A stretch of DNA of 51,763 nt from Liquorilactobacillus satsumensis DSM 16230 = JCM 12392 (GCF_001435195.1 NZ_AZFQ01000034.1:22340-74102), one strand, 5' to 3'; shown: positions 1 through 9,127, counted from the first letter of the stretch. Numbers and translations: made by a program. The notes: generated by a model not told the origin, from the letters alone.

Positions 1-154
1 TGTACTGCCTTAAAAAAGAAATCTAGTTTAAATTACGCTGTATAAATCCGCACCTTAAGCTTAAAGCTTTTCGTATCTAATATACATTAATTAACTAATA
101 TAGTCATATTTATTCATAAAAATAGCTTTTTTACGTTTTTTTATTAAAAAAGTA

Positions 155-183
155 TTGAAATCACATTTTGAATCAGTTATAGT
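155..183 (+). promoter_or_regulatory. Promoter of the arginine operon
   Basis: TTGAAA at 155-160 and TATAGT at 178-183 are separated by exactly 17 bases, matching a housekeeping sigma factor promoter. Transcription would start near 190, just before the ARG box at 197-212. The 150 bases upstream are AT-rich with no gene. Confidence 0.7.
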
Positions 184-196
184 AAACAACAACAAA

Positions 197-212
197 TTGA
201 ATTTTTATTCAA
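197..212. promoter_or_regulatory. ARG box (ArgR/AhrC operator)
   Basis: TTGAATTTTTATTCAA matches the conserved arginine-repressor operator core TGAAT-N4-ATTCA. It lies immediately downstream of the argC promoter, where a bound ArgR hexamer would block initiation. A weaker copy at 103-116 matches 11 of 14 positions and could form the second half of a tandem site. That arginine is the corepressor is known for the family; operation here is inferred. Confidence 0.75.
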
Positions 213-237
213 AAAAATGAATCTGGAAGGTGAGTAA

Positions 238-1269
238 ATGCGTGTTGGTATTTTAGGTGCTACCGGTTATAGCGGGGCCGTCCTTTTTTCGCTATTGAAG
301 CAGCATCCTCAAGTTACAGAAATTGATCTTTACGGTCATGAAGGACAAAGTACAGCCCGACGCTTGCTCGCAGATGAAATCCCAGCATTTTCAAACGCCG
401 CACTTCCAATCGTTCCTTTTGTGCCACAAGATATTATGGCAACAACTGACTGCCTCTTTTGTGCAACTCCGGCAGGGATCACTAAAAATTTGATGGAACC
501 GTTCATTGCACAAAATTTTCCTGTGATCGATTTATCAGGAGATTATCGTTTGAAAGATCCGACACAATATGAAAAATGGTATCACAAAAAAGCTGCCCCA
601 TCGCATCTACTGAAAGAAGCTGCGTACGGACTAAGTGAGTTCCTCACTCATCCAGGTCATTACATTGCCAATCCCGGCTGTTATGCAACTGCAACTTTGC
701 TAGGACTTGCACCACTTGCATTAAAGAAATTAATTGAACCAACTTCAATTATTGTTGATGCAAAATCTGGAATTTCAGGTGCTGGTAAAAAACTAAGCGC
801 TACTAGTCACTATACTTTTATAAATGAAAATGCATGCTTATACAAAATCAACGAGCATCAACATATTCCAGAAATTATGCAGCAGTTGCAGCAATGGAAT
901 GCAGCAATTCCAGCCATTCAATTTACGACCACGCTGATTCCGATCACGCGCGGTATCATGGTCACTATTTACGCAAAAGCGGCAGCCGGTTTAACCGCGA
1001 CACAAATCCAAGCGGCTTATGCACAAGTTTATGCTCAAAGTCCTTTTGTTCGCCTGCGTAACCATGGCTTTCCAACTATTCAAGATGTCAAAGGTTCGAA
1101 CTATTGCGATATTGGCTACAATTACAATCCAAAGACCAACACCATCACAGTTGTTGCAACCATCGATAACCTTTTAAAAGGTGCTGCTGGTCAAGCTGTT
1201 CAAAATTTCAATAAACTATCCGGTTTCACAGAAACTGCAGGTTTACCAGAATTGCCAAGTTTTCCCTAG
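238..1269 (+). CDS. argC: N-acetyl-gamma-glutamyl-phosphate reductase
   Basis: This cytoplasmic enzyme reduces N-acetylglutamyl-5-phosphate to the semialdehyde with NADPH, the third step of arginine synthesis. The N-terminus has the dinucleotide-binding motif GILGATGYSG. The catalytic cysteine is C148 in NPGCYAT, and an aldehyde-dehydrogenase-like substrate domain follows. The length of 343 aa is normal. The ATG is preceded by GGAAGGTGA. It is first in a five-gene operon argCJBDF with short gaps, behind an ARG box, so it is probably repressed by arginine. argG, argH and carAB are not in the window. Confidence 0.95.
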   Translation: MRVGILGATGYSGAVLFSLLKQHPQVTEIDLYGHEGQSTARRLLADEIPAFSNAALPIVPFVPQDIMATTDCLFCATPAGITKNLMEPFIAQNFPVIDLSGDYRLKDPTQYEKWYHKKAAPSHLLKEAAYGLSEFLTHPGHYIANPGCYATATLLGLAPLALKKLIEPTSIIVDAKSGISGAGKKLSATSHYTFINENACLYKINEHQHIPEIMQQLQQWNAAIPAIQFTTTLIPITRGIMVTIYAKAAAGLTATQIQAAYAQVYAQSPFVRLRNHGFPTIQDVKGSNYCDIGYNYNPKTNTITVVATIDNLLKGAAGQAVQNFNKLSGFTETAGLPELPSFP

Positions 1270-1283
1270 AAAGAGATGAGCAT

Positions 1284-2486
1284 ATGCAAAAAATAAAGAC
1301 TTTTACTGAACAAGAATTTTCCTGGCCGCACGACTTTTACAGCGATGGCACTAATTGCGGATTGCGGACTGGACGCCCAGATTTGGGTTGGATCTATTCG
1401 AAGACTCCCGCACATGCCGCCGGGGTCTATACAACAAATCGTTTTTGTGCAGCCCCTACCAAACTTACAAAGCAGCTCATCACGCAAAACCAGCTGCTTC
1501 AATGTGTCTTAATGAACAGTGTAATCGCAAATTCCTTCACTGGTGCTCAAGGAGTGGCCGCTGTCCAGGCGGAACAACAAGCTGTCGCAACTAAACTTGG
1601 AATTGCTCCCGAATTAGTTGGAGTAGCTTCTACAGGATTAATTGGAGCTTACTTGCCGCTCCACAAAATTACTCAAGGAATCACGCAGCTTGAGTTAACC
1701 AAGAAAACGACTGTGACACGTGCAGTCTTAACAACTGATACGCACCCTAAAACTTGTTGCGTCACGATAAAGATTGCAGGCCAGCCGTGCACAATTACTG
1801 GTTTTGCCAAAGGCTCTGGTATGATTCATCCTAAGATGGCGACCATGCTCGCCTTTATAACAACGGATGCTGCAATTGAAGCTGCAACACTGCAGTCATT
1901 ACTGAGCGAATTAACGACTTCAACTTTCAACCAGATCACTGTTGATGGTGATACCTCAACAAACGATATGGTAGTCACTTTAGCCAATGGAGCTAGCAAA
2001 ACTCCTCTCCTTACACCAACATCCCCTGATTTTGCTAACTTTAAAGCCGCTTATCACCATGTCTTAAAAAGCCTGGCCCAGCAAATCGCAGCAGATGGCG
2101 AAGGCGCAACTAAATTAGTTGAAGCAAATGTAGCCTCTGCTAAAACTGCTGCCGAAGCGCAAGCGGTAGCAAAAGCAGTGGTAGGTTCAAATCTTGTTAA
2201 GGCTGCGCTTTTTGGTGCAGATCCCAACTGGGGCAGAATTATCAGTACTTTAGGGGCAACTTCCGCGTCCTTTTCACCCGACAAGATTGACTTGTCATTA
2301 AATGGACATCTTTTAATCCAACAAAGCCAGCCGCTTTCTTTTGACAAAGAACTTGTCAGCCAGAGTCTGCAAAAAGACAAAGTCTACATTAACCTTGAAC
2401 TGCATGCAGGCCAAGCCAGCGGTCAGGCCTGGGGTTGTGATCTAACCTATGATTACGTTAAAATCAATGCCTCTTACAGCAGCTAA
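1284..2486 (+). CDS. argJ: Bifunctional ornithine acetyltransferase / N-acetylglutamate synthase
   Basis: ArgJ moves the acetyl group from N-acetylornithine to glutamate; bifunctional forms also make N-acetylglutamate from acetyl-CoA. The family is made as a precursor that cuts itself between Ala and Thr. The motif KGSGMIHPKMATML is present at about residues 176-189, placing the cut between A186 and T187 and the nucleophile at T187. At 400 aa it is full length. It starts 14 bases after argC. With ArgJ the operon uses the cyclic pathway and needs no argE. Whether the protein is mono- or bifunctional cannot be told from sequence alone. Confidence 0.94.
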   Translation: MQKIKTFTEQEFSWPHDFYSDGTNCGLRTGRPDLGWIYSKTPAHAAGVYTTNRFCAAPTKLTKQLITQNQLLQCVLMNSVIANSFTGAQGVAAVQAEQQAVATKLGIAPELVGVASTGLIGAYLPLHKITQGITQLELTKKTTVTRAVLTTDTHPKTCCVTIKIAGQPCTITGFAKGSGMIHPKMATMLAFITTDAAIEAATLQSLLSELTTSTFNQITVDGDTSTNDMVVTLANGASKTPLLTPTSPDFANFKAAYHHVLKSLAQQIAADGEGATKLVEANVASAKTAAEAQAVAKAVVGSNLVKAALFGADPNWGRIISTLGATSASFSPDKIDLSLNGHLLIQQSQPLSFDKELVSQSLQKDKVYINLELHAGQASGQAWGCDLTYDYVKINASYSS

Positions 2487-2522
2487 ACACTATCTTAAAT
2501 ATTATCTAGAAAGGAGCAGAAA

Positions 2523-3296
2523 ATGGAAAATTTAATTGTGATTAAAATCGGCGGAAATACGCTTTCGCAGTTGCAGCCGAGTTTTTTTCAGCAGCTTCAA
2601 TGCTGGCGGAAACAAAATAAAAAAATCCTCCTATTGCATGGTGGCGGTACAAAAATCACCGAATTATCGCATCAGTTGAATCTGCCTGTTCGTAAAATCA
2701 ATGGAATTCGCGTCACAGATGAACAGGTACTTGAGGTTACGCGTCTTGTCCTCTTGGGAAGAACACAGCCACTTTTGCTCCAGCAATTAGCTGTAAATTC
2801 ATTACCTGCATTAGGTCTAAACGCTGCCGACCAGTTTCTGCTTCGCGGTTCTTTCTTAGATAAGCAACGTTATGGCTTCGTCGGTAAAATCGTTCAAGTT
2901 AATTCAAGTTTGCTGGAACATCTCTTAGCAGAACAAATTGGTGTTTTAGCCCCGCTGGCACTTTCAACGGCTGGCCAATGGCTAAATGTCAACGGTGACA
3001 GTGCGGCGGCTGCAATTGCCAGCCTACTGGGCGCAAAACAACTCTATCTAATGACTGATGTTCCAGGCGTCCTCAAAGCTGGCCAAGTTTTGCCGACACT
3101 GAATCGTAAAACTGCACAGTACTTGCAAGCAGCACATGTCATTACAACGGGAATGCAACCTAAGATTCAAGCCGCCTTTCATGCAGTCGATACTGGTGTA
3201 AACCAAGTTCAAATCACCGATCACTTTTATCACTCTGGAACAAAGATCACACAGGAGGGAGTAAACAATGATGAATTCACTTTTTCAAACCTATAA
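2523..3296 (+). CDS. argB: Acetylglutamate kinase
   Basis: ArgB phosphorylates N-acetylglutamate using ATP. It has the amino-acid-kinase fold. The N-terminus carries KIGGN with K8 as the likely phosphate-binding lysine. The glycine loop HGGGTKI follows near residue 40, and the nucleotide-binding half includes LMTDVPGV. The length of 257 aa fits the short class without the N-terminal helix linked to arginine-sensitive hexamers, so feedback control may fall elsewhere. AAAGGAG precedes the ATG. The gene overlaps the start of argD by 29 bases, suggesting translational coupling. Confidence 0.94.
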   Translation: MENLIVIKIGGNTLSQLQPSFFQQLQCWRKQNKKILLLHGGGTKITELSHQLNLPVRKINGIRVTDEQVLEVTRLVLLGRTQPLLLQQLAVNSLPALGLNAADQFLLRGSFLDKQRYGFVGKIVQVNSSLLEHLLAEQIGVLAPLALSTAGQWLNVNGDSAAAAIASLLGAKQLYLMTDVPGVLKAGQVLPTLNRKTAQYLQAAHVITTGMQPKIQAAFHAVDTGVNQVQITDHFYHSGTKITQEGVNNDEFTFSNL

Positions 3297-4422
3297 ACGT
3301 TTTCCTTTTGAAATTGTCAAAGGACAAGAAACCACACTAACTGACAATTCTGGCAAAGAATATCTCGACCTGACAAGCGGAATTGGTGTCTGCAATCTTG
3401 GCTACAGTGCAACTGCAGTCAAACAAGCTGTCAGTTCCCAATTAGACAAGATTTGGCATACTTCCAATCTGTATGAAAGTAGCCTGCAAGAAAAGGTTGC
3501 CGAATTACTTACAGTTGGAACCAACAAGAAAGTCTTTTTCTGCAACTCAGGCACCGAAGCTAATGAAGCCGCATTAAAATTAGCACGCAAGGCCACCGGT
3601 AAAAAAAAGGTGCTCGCTTTTGACCACTCATTTCATGGACGGACATATGGCTCCCTTTCGCTAACCGGCAATGAAACAATTAAAACCGGTTTCGGTCCAT
3701 TAGTGCCAGATATCGCCTTTGCCACTTATAATGATTTTGCTGCACTAGCTCAAATCACCTCAGATCTAGCTGCTGTAATTTTAGAAGTTATCCAAGGAGA
3801 AGGCGGAATTGTTAACGGTAATCCAAAATGGCTGCACGCCATTGCTCAAAAATGCCATGACTTGGGTGTATTGCTGATTATCGATGAAGTCCAAAGTGGG
3901 ATGGGCAGAACCGGTAAGCTTTTCGCCTATCAGCATTATGAGCTTGATCCCGATATCGTTACTGTTGCTAAAGGTCTGGCAAATGGCCTACCGGTGGGTG
4001 CCATGATCGGCAAAGAAAACTTAGCATCTGCTTTTGGTCCAGGAAGCCACGGAACAACTTTTGGGGGAAATCCGCTGGCAATGGCCGCAGCTGCAGCTGT
4101 TTTGGAAACTTTAGACGCCGCTTTTCTTGAGGCAGTACAACAAAAAGCGAGCTTCTTTTGGTACTATCTTGAAAAAGATCTTGCCCCACTTGCCGAAGTT
4201 ACTGCTCTTTCTGGTAAAGGACTCATGGTAGGAATTCACCTGAAAAAGGAATTACCCGTCGAAAATGTAATTACCGCTCTGCAACATGCAGGATTATTAA
4301 CACTTTCTTCCCGTGATAATACGCTTCGCTTATTGCCTCCACTTGTCATCACTGGCTCTGAGTTGCTTAAAAGTCTTGAAATAATCAAGAATGTTTTACA
4401 AAATATGACCGTGAGTCAGTAA
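3268..4422 (+). CDS. argD: Acetylornithine aminotransferase
   Basis: This class III PLP aminotransferase makes N-acetylornithine from the semialdehyde and glutamate. Visible signatures are [13 protein letters not shown], the PLP-contacting aspartate in [13 protein letters not shown] (D206) and the Schiff-base lysine K235 in [12 protein letters not shown]. The length of 384 aa is normal. The start is one of two adjacent ATGs (3268 or 3271), preceded by AGGAGGGA, which lies inside the end of argB. In low-GC bacteria this enzyme can also act in lysine synthesis, but its place here points to arginine. Confidence 0.94.
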   Translation: MMNSLFQTYKRFPFEIVKGQETTLTDNSGKEYLDLTSGIGVCNLGYSATAVKQAVSSQLDKIWHTSNLYESSLQEKVAELLTVGTNKKVFFCNSGTEANEAALKLARKATGKKKVLAFDHSFHGRTYGSLSLTGNETIKTGFGPLVPDIAFATYNDFAALAQITSDLAAVILEVIQGEGGIVNGNPKWLHAIAQKCHDLGVLLIIDEVQSGMGRTGKLFAYQHYELDPDIVTVAKGLANGLPVGAMIGKENLASAFGPGSHGTTFGGNPLAMAAAAAVLETLDAAFLEAVQQKASFFWYYLEKDLAPLAEVTALSGKGLMVGIHLKKELPVENVITALQHAGLLTLSSRDNTLRLLPPLVITGSELLKSLEIIKNVLQNMTVSQ

Positions 4423-4433
4423 GGAGAAAAAAT

Positions 4434-5453
4434 ATGAATCATTTTTTTGGAAGTTCATTTCTCAAAGAAACCGATTTTTCAGCAGCAGAACTAAATTATC
4501 TAATTGATTTTGCAATCCATTTAAAACATTTGAAACAACAAAATATCTCTCATCACTATTTAGCAGGGCGCAATATCGCTCTTTTATTCGAAAAGCCTTC
4601 GACAAGGACACGTTCCGCTTTTACAGTTGCAGCCTGTGACCTAGGTGCACATCCTGAATTCTTAGGTAAAGATGACATTCAACTAGGGAGTAAGGAATCT
4701 GTCGCTGATACTGCAGCTGTTTTAGGAAGCATGTTCGATGGAATTGAATTTCGCGGTTTCAAACAGCAGACCGTTGAACAACTTGCCGCTAAAAGCGGCG
4801 TTCCCGTTTGGAATGGCTTGACAGACACGTGGCACCCTACCCAAATGATCGCCGATTTTATGACCCTGAAAGAACATTTTGGACGACTTCAAGGATTAAC
4901 TTTGACCTATGTCGGTGATGGTCGCAACAATGTTGCCAACAGCCTTTTAGTAACAGGAGCACTTTTGGGAGTGAACGTTCACATCGCTGCTCCCGCGACA
5001 CTGCAACCCACAGCAGCTGTGCAGGCCTTGGCAAACCAAGCGGCTGCTAAAAGCGGAGCCCAATTACTGCTGAGTACTGATCCAGCTGCTGCCGTTAAAG
5101 GTGCAGATGCACTTTATACCGATGTCTGGATCTCAATGGGCGAAAAAGTCGATGTCGCCAAAAGAATTGAACAACTACTCCCATATCAAATAAACAAGCA
5201 GCTTCTCCAGCAAACCGGTCAAGAATCAACAATTGTCATGCACTGCCTACCTGCCTTTCATGACGATCAAACGCTTGTCGGTAAAAAACTGGCAGCTCAA
5301 TTCAAGCTGTCTGCTTTAGAAATTACAGACCAAGTCTTCAGCAGTTCTCAATCCGTGGTTTTCGCAGAAGCAGAAAACCGGATGCACGCTATTAAAGCGA
5401 TTATGGCCGCAACTCTTGGAAATCTTTTCATTCCGACAAATTTTTTTGAATAA
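4434..5453 (+). CDS. argF: Ornithine carbamoyltransferase
   Basis: ArgF joins carbamoyl phosphate and ornithine into citrulline. The carbamoyl-phosphate motif STRTR is at residues 56-60, and the ornithine-binding motif HCLPAFHDD is near residue 270. The 339 aa length is typical. It is the last gene of the operon, 11 bases after argD, and is followed at once by a strong terminator. A catabolic ArcB role is possible by sequence, but there are no arcA or arcC genes nearby and the upstream biosynthetic genes favour argF. Confidence 0.93.
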   Translation: MNHFFGSSFLKETDFSAAELNYLIDFAIHLKHLKQQNISHHYLAGRNIALLFEKPSTRTRSAFTVAACDLGAHPEFLGKDDIQLGSKESVADTAAVLGSMFDGIEFRGFKQQTVEQLAAKSGVPVWNGLTDTWHPTQMIADFMTLKEHFGRLQGLTLTYVGDGRNNVANSLLVTGALLGVNVHIAAPATLQPTAAVQALANQAAAKSGAQLLLSTDPAAAVKGADALYTDVWISMGEKVDVAKRIEQLLPYQINKQLLQQTGQESTIVMHCLPAFHDDQTLVGKKLAAQFKLSALEITDQVFSSSQSVVFAEAENRMHAIKAIMAATLGNLFIPTNFFE

Positions 5454-5465
5454 TTCCATCCATAT

Positions 5466-5521
5466 AAAAACAGCTTGCATCACTAAAGACTCAAGGAGTC
5501 CGAATTTTGCAAGCTGTTTTT
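5466..5521. terminator. Bidirectional terminator between argF and the FAD oxidase
   Basis: AAAAACAGCTTGCA (5466-5479) is exactly complementary to 5508-5521. A second small hairpin, GACTC-AAG-GAGTC at 5488-5500, sits in the loop. A-rich and T-rich flanks on both sides let it serve both converging transcripts. Confidence 0.85.
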
Positions 5522-5548
5522 ATTCTTTTAAATTTTTCACAAAAATTC

Positions 5549-6916
5549 TCAGACCTTACGTCCGGGATTCAGAATATTATTAGGATCAAACGTATGCTTT
5601 ACCTTTTTTTGTAATGTCACTAACTGTTGTCCTAATTGTGGCAAAACCCATTCATCTTTCAGGTCACCAATTCCATGTTCGGCAGAAATCGTTCCTCCAA
5701 TTGACTGAACATAGGCAAAAATTTTCTTAATAGCCGCCTTAACATCTGCAGGAATGACATTTAACTCACGTGGAATAGCAATATTAGGATGAAAATTTCC
5801 GTCTCCTGCATGTCCGCCGAGGAAAGCCTTGACTGGTGTCTGGAATGTCAATTGATCAACAAATTCAGCTAATGCCGGTAATTTTGAGAGTGGAACTGCC
5901 ACATCTTCAACTATTAAACGACCATACGCTGCCTCTGCTTGATAATAGTCTTGGCGAATTTTGATAATCTTCTGGGCGTAGTCCTTTTCTGTGGTAACCG
6001 ATACGTGCAGTGCATTGTTTTCATGGAGTATCTTTTTGAGCGCCTCAACCGCACCTTGGGGAGTTACATCAAGTTGAAAAATTAATAACGCTGCTGCGTT
6101 CCCTTTTCCTAAATCTGTTTGTTCCAGTCGATCCAAGGCTTCAATGGAAGTACTATTCAGTGCCTCCATCAAAGAAGGTGCCAAGCCGCTTGCAGAAATT
6201 TTTTCAACTGCAACACTAAGTTCCTTCATACTGGCAAAAGTAGCTAAACCCGTAGTCGGTGTGCCAAAAGGCAATGGTAAGATCCTGACAGTGGCTTCCA
6301 CAATAATCCCTAATGTTCCTTCAGAACCCACAAAAAGGTCGGTTAAATCATAACCAACATTGTCTTTGAAGCAGCGGCTCCCCATTTCAACAAGTGAACC
6401 GTCTGCAAGTACTACTTTGAGTCCAATGACAGATTGTTTGGTAGTCCCATACTTTAAAGAACTCATGCCGCCTGCGTCAGTAGCGATGTTCCCACCAACT
6501 GAACTGATTGGCTTCGATCCCGGATCAGGTGCAAAAAAGTAGCCTTGCTGCCGCACTTGGGCATCGAGTACACCATTCAAGACCCCCGCTTGTACGATTG
6601 CATATTGATCTGGAATATTGATCTCAATAATTTCATTCAAACCTGAAAGATCAAGGACAATTCCTTCATTCTGACCTGCTGAACCATTAACAATTGAGGT
6701 CCCTGCCCCAAAAGCTGTAACAGCAATTCTTCGTTCATTGGCATAGCGCAAAACCGCCTGCACATCCGCGATGCTTTTTACACGAACTACGGCAGCCGGC
6801 GTATTGCCATCAATAATCTCTTGGGTATATTTATTCTGTCCATATTCTTTTCTAATTGTTAACTCAGTTTCAAGTTTTCCATCTGGTAAAACGAGTTTTT
6901 CAATCTCAGTTGCCAT
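5549..6916 (-). CDS. FAD-binding oxidoreductase, GlcD / D-lactate dehydrogenase type
   Basis: This is a flavoprotein of the glycolate oxidase GlcD and D-2-hydroxyacid dehydrogenase family. The N-terminal PCMH FAD domain shows GAGTSIVNGSAG and the run PDPGSKPISSVGGNIATDAGG. The C-terminal FAD-linked oxidase domain ends with GGHAGDGNFHPN and SAEHGIGDLK, where metal and substrate histidines usually lie. From the chosen ATG it is 455 aa, the usual size. A longer reading to 7051 adds 45 residues, but that extension is read from the repeat array, and the conserved start MATEIEKLVLPDG follows an AGAAAG ribosome site. The substrate (D-lactate, glycolate or another 2-hydroxyacid) cannot be assigned. 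Confidence 0.85.
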   Translation of the reverse strand: MATEIEKLVLPDGKLETELTIRKEYGQNKYTQEIIDGNTPAAVVRVKSIADVQAVLRYANERRIAVTAFGAGTSIVNGSAGQNEGIVLDLSGLNEIIEINIPDQYAIVQAGVLNGVLDAQVRQQGYFFAPDPGSKPISSVGGNIATDAGGMSSLKYGTTKQSVIGLKVVLADGSLVEMGSRCFKDNVGYDLTDLFVGSEGTLGIIVEATVRILPLPFGTPTTGLATFASMKELSVAVEKISASGLAPSLMEALNSTSIEALDRLEQTDLGKGNAAALLIFQLDVTPQGAVEALKKILHENNALHVSVTTEKDYAQKIIKIRQDYYQAEAAYGRLIVEDVAVPLSKLPALAEFVDQLTFQTPVKAFLGGHAGDGNFHPNIAIPRELNVIPADVKAAIKKIFAYVQSIGGTISAEHGIGDLKDEWVLPQLGQQLVTLQKKVKHTFDPNNILNPGRKV

Positions 6917-6939
6917 TTTTTTCGCTTCTTTCTGATGAT

Positions 6940-7234
6940 TAGTTGTGACAGCTAGCGTTTGCCGCCGTAGACTAAGGTTCAAATTACAAAGTAACCCGGG
7001 CTTGGTTACACGTAATTTAGCCTTAGACATAGGCGGGGCTGGCTGGAACACGATTACAATTAGTTGTGACAGTCAGCGTTTGCCGCCGTAAACTAAGGTT
7101 CAAATTACAAAGTAACCCGGGCTTGGTTACACGTAATTTAGCCTTAGACATAGGCGGGGGCTGGCTGGAACACGATTACAATTAGTTGTGACAGTCAGCG
7201 TTTGCCGCCGTAGACTAAGGTTCAAATTACAAAG
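6940..7234. repeat. Tandem array of long-hairpin repeats (2.4 units of 121-122 bp)
   Basis: Units start at 6940, 7061 and 7183; the third stops after about 50 bases. Each full unit folds on itself. CCGCC pairs with GGCGG on the outside. Within the 55-base core (6972-7026 in unit 1) CTAAGG pairs with CCTTAG, AAATTAC with GTAATTT, and GTAACC with GGTTAC. Units differ by only a few bases. The same core recurs at 51388-51442 and 51632 onward. No transposase is present. It lies between the divided promoter region of the FAD oxidase and the 3' end of the ECF gene. Confidence 0.8.
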
Positions 7235-7301
7235 GCACAAATTACGAACGCTTCCTGTTGAGGTTACGTTCGTAGCTTAATTTCTTTGAGTGTTATTGTG
7301 C
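7235..7301. other. Hairpin downstream of the ECF S-component gene
   Basis: GCACAA (7235-7240) pairs with TTGTGC (7296-7301), and inside it ACGAACG (7244-7250) pairs with CGTTCGT (7267-7273). It abuts the repeat array and follows the 3' end of the minus-strand gene at 7312, so it may end that transcript, although there is no clean T-run. Confidence 0.45.
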
Positions 7302-7311
7302 AAACTTGCTG

Positions 7312-7806
7312 CTACCTACTACTAAAAACACGACTGCCTAAACGATAGTAAACCGGCAATGCTACAAATGCGCCCGCAAACCCTTGGACGATGTTTAAAG
7401 GAACTCCCACAATCCCAGTAGCAAAAGTATACATCAAACTATCACTAAGCAGATAACCGCCAACCATTACAACTATGCCGACAAATAAACCAATCCATGC
7501 TGAATATTTGGTCGCACGTTCTCCAATTCTTCCAGCTAAATACCCTTCGAGTCCATGAACTACAAGCGAAAAGAGCATATATTGCGGGAAGCCCGAGATT
7601 AAGTCTAATAATAGTCCGCTAAGTCCGCCTACAAGCGCACCGGCAGAACGCCCCAATAATAATGCAGCAATGAAAATTCCAGCATCACATAAGTTAATAT
7701 TACCATGTGTCATGGGTAATGGTATCAAAAAAATTCGCGCAATACCCACATTGACTGCAATTAAAATTGCTAACAAGATTACTCTTTTTAATCCATTTTG
7801 TTTCAT
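7312..7806 (-). CDS. ECF transporter S component (predicted vitamin B6 or thiamine-precursor type)
   Basis: This is a 164 aa integral membrane protein with about five to six hydrophobic segments. It resembles the HmpT/PdxU2 (COG4720-like) group of substrate-binding S components, with the typical run GNINLCDAGIFIAALLLG then GGLSGLLLDLISGFPQYM and the loop VVHGLEGYLAGRIG. S components bind a vitamin and need the shared EcfA-A'-T energizing module, which is not encoded here. The gene immediately upstream on the same strand is a pyridoxal-kinase-like gene, which favours vitamin B6 as substrate; HMP is the main alternative. A strong AGGGGGG ribosome site precedes the ATG. Confidence 0.75.
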   Translation of the reverse strand: MKQNGLKRVILLAILIAVNVGIARIFLIPLPMTHGNINLCDAGIFIAALLLGRSAGALVGGLSGLLLDLISGFPQYMLFSLVVHGLEGYLAGRIGERATKYSAWIGLFVGIVVMVGGYLLSDSLMYTFATGIVGVPLNIVQGFAGAFVALPVYYRLGSRVFSSR

Positions 7807-7873
7807 TTTTGGCCCCCCTAGTCACAAAACACAACTCTCATTTTAGACTAATCATTTTGTAATTTTAACTGTT

Positions 7874-7901
7874 ATTGTAGCATTAATTAACATAATGTAA
7901 A
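7874..7901 (-). promoter_or_regulatory. Putative promoter of the ECF S-component gene
   Basis: On the minus strand TTTACA (7901-7896) and TACAAT (7879-7874) are 16 bases apart, about 70 bases before the ATG. The gene may thus be transcribed on its own as well as from the kinase upstream. No riboswitch fold was recognised in this 99-base gap. Confidence 0.45.
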
Positions 7902-7905
7902 CTGC

Positions 7906-8748
7906 TTATTTCTGCTTTTTAGTAAGTAGTTCCCTTATCAGCGGTGCTATTTTCAACCCATATTGCCTTGGACTTTTTGCATGTACAACTTGTTGTAAAG
8001 CATTATAGGTTACTTGAGTCGCAGTGCAAACGGCTTGCGTGAGTGAAGCTCCATTCCAAAGCTGGCCAGTTAGAACAGCTGCAAAGGCATCCCCACTCCC
8101 ATAAAAATGACCTTTCATCTGAGGTAAAAAGAAATGTTTTACTTCACCATTTTCAAGCCACGCACATCCAATCCGATCATCCGTGCGAATGCCCGTGATG
8201 ACTGCACGTCCAGTTGGTTTCATTAACAATTGGATTTTTTGCAATAATTGCTTTTGCTGCATCACAGTTGGCTTTTCCAGATACCTTTCTCCAGTTAAAA
8301 AACATGCTTCCGTTACATTCGGAGTGCTAAAATCTGCATGTCTGAGTAATTTAATGGTGCGGTGCACTTGATTAGCTGTTAATTCTGGATAAAAAAGCCC
8401 TTCATCAGCCAGCACCGGATCGATTATAACTAACTTCAAGGGAACCTTTGTCAAAAACGCATGTAAAATTTTACTAACTTCTTCACTGTCAATATAGCCT
8501 AGTAAAGCTCCATGCAATGGCACGTGCTGGTCTTGCCAGTGTTTCAAGGTGGCAGCAATCCAAGAAGCGGTTGCAAGCTTTACAGGCACTCCAAAGCCTT
8601 CACTTTGTGTTGACATAATTCCAGTTGGGAGGAGCGCAACTGGCACATCTTGTGCAGCTAATATGGGGTATGCAGCAGTCGTTGATAATCCACCAAGCGC
8701 AGATAGATCTTCTGCCACCACTAGATACCCCTTCTCAGTTTCTCCCAT
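7906..8748 (-). CDS. Pyridoxal/pyridoxamine kinase-like protein
   Basis: This ribokinase-superfamily enzyme of the PdxY/PdxK type would phosphorylate pyridoxal, pyridoxamine or pyridoxine with ATP. The N-terminus VVAEDLSALGGLSTTAAYPILAA and LLPTGIMSTQSEGFG fit pyridoxamine kinases. The anion-hole and catalytic aspartate motif GSGDAFAA is near the C-terminus. From the ATG at 8748, behind AGGAGGG, it is 280 aa; a longer reading adds 60 unlikely residues. It lies just upstream of an ECF S component, so uptake and trapping of vitamin B6 is the likely shared role. ThiD-like HMP kinase is the alternative. Confidence 0.8.
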   Translation of the reverse strand: MGETEKGYLVVAEDLSALGGLSTTAAYPILAAQDVPVALLPTGIMSTQSEGFGVPVKLATASWIAATLKHWQDQHVPLHGALLGYIDSEEVSKILHAFLTKVPLKLVIIDPVLADEGLFYPELTANQVHRTIKLLRHADFSTPNVTEACFLTGERYLEKPTVMQQKQLLQKIQLLMKPTGRAVITGIRTDDRIGCAWLENGEVKHFFLPQMKGHFYGSGDAFAAVLTGQLWNGASLTQAVCTATQVTYNALQQVVHAKSPRQYGLKIAPLIRELLTKKQK

Positions 8749-8942
8749 CTTCTTTAACCCTCCTGTCAAAAAACATGTACCCTTCTTCAAGCTTACTTTT
8801 ATCTTTAAAGTATACATAATTAAAGTAAAAATAAAAGTGGAAGTGCAACTGCGACTAGCAAACTTTGAGGACCAACAATTATGTACCATAACCGGATTTT
8901 GAAGAACGGTAATTTGAGGTTTACGCAAGGGCTATAACAAAC

Positions 8943-8988
8943 AAAAAGGCTGTGACAAAAGTTAAATTTTGTCGCAGCCCCTCTTTTA
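8943..8988 (-). terminator. Terminator after the small-peptide genes
   Basis: GGCTGTGACAAAA (8948-8960) pairs with TTTTGTCGCAGCC after a short loop. On the minus strand the stem is followed by TTTTTG, so it would end transcription coming from 9128-9433. An almost identical hairpin occurs at 44231-44272 beside another copy of the same repeat. Confidence 0.65.
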
Positions 8989-8991
8989 TTC

Positions 8992-9114
8992 CGGATAAAC
9001 GTGTTCCATAAGTCAAAATTCTCCGTCTAACTGCAAATTACTCATAGCAAAGTACTCGCTATGTTCGTAATTTCGAGTTAGCACTCAAAATTTTCCCGAC
9101 TTATGTCACATTCT
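8992..9114. repeat. MITE-like palindromic element, copy 1
   Basis: The element has ends GTGTTCCATAAGTC and GACTTATGTCACA that are inverted. A nested inverted repeat, TAACT..AATTAC..CATAGC with GCTATG..GTAATT..AGTTA, fills the middle. It is nearly identical over its length to copies at 40938-41065 and 44273-44402. It carries no ORF. Confidence 0.75.
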
Positions 9115-9127
9115 CTTTTTTTAAATT

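Noticed and set aside
6917-7051. N-terminal extension of the FAD oxidase
   Set aside because: The extra 45 codons are read through the hairpin repeat; family length and the ribosome site fit the start at 6916.
8749-8928. 60-residue upstream extension of the kinase
   Set aside because: AGGAGGG directly precedes the ATG at 8748, and the family begins there.
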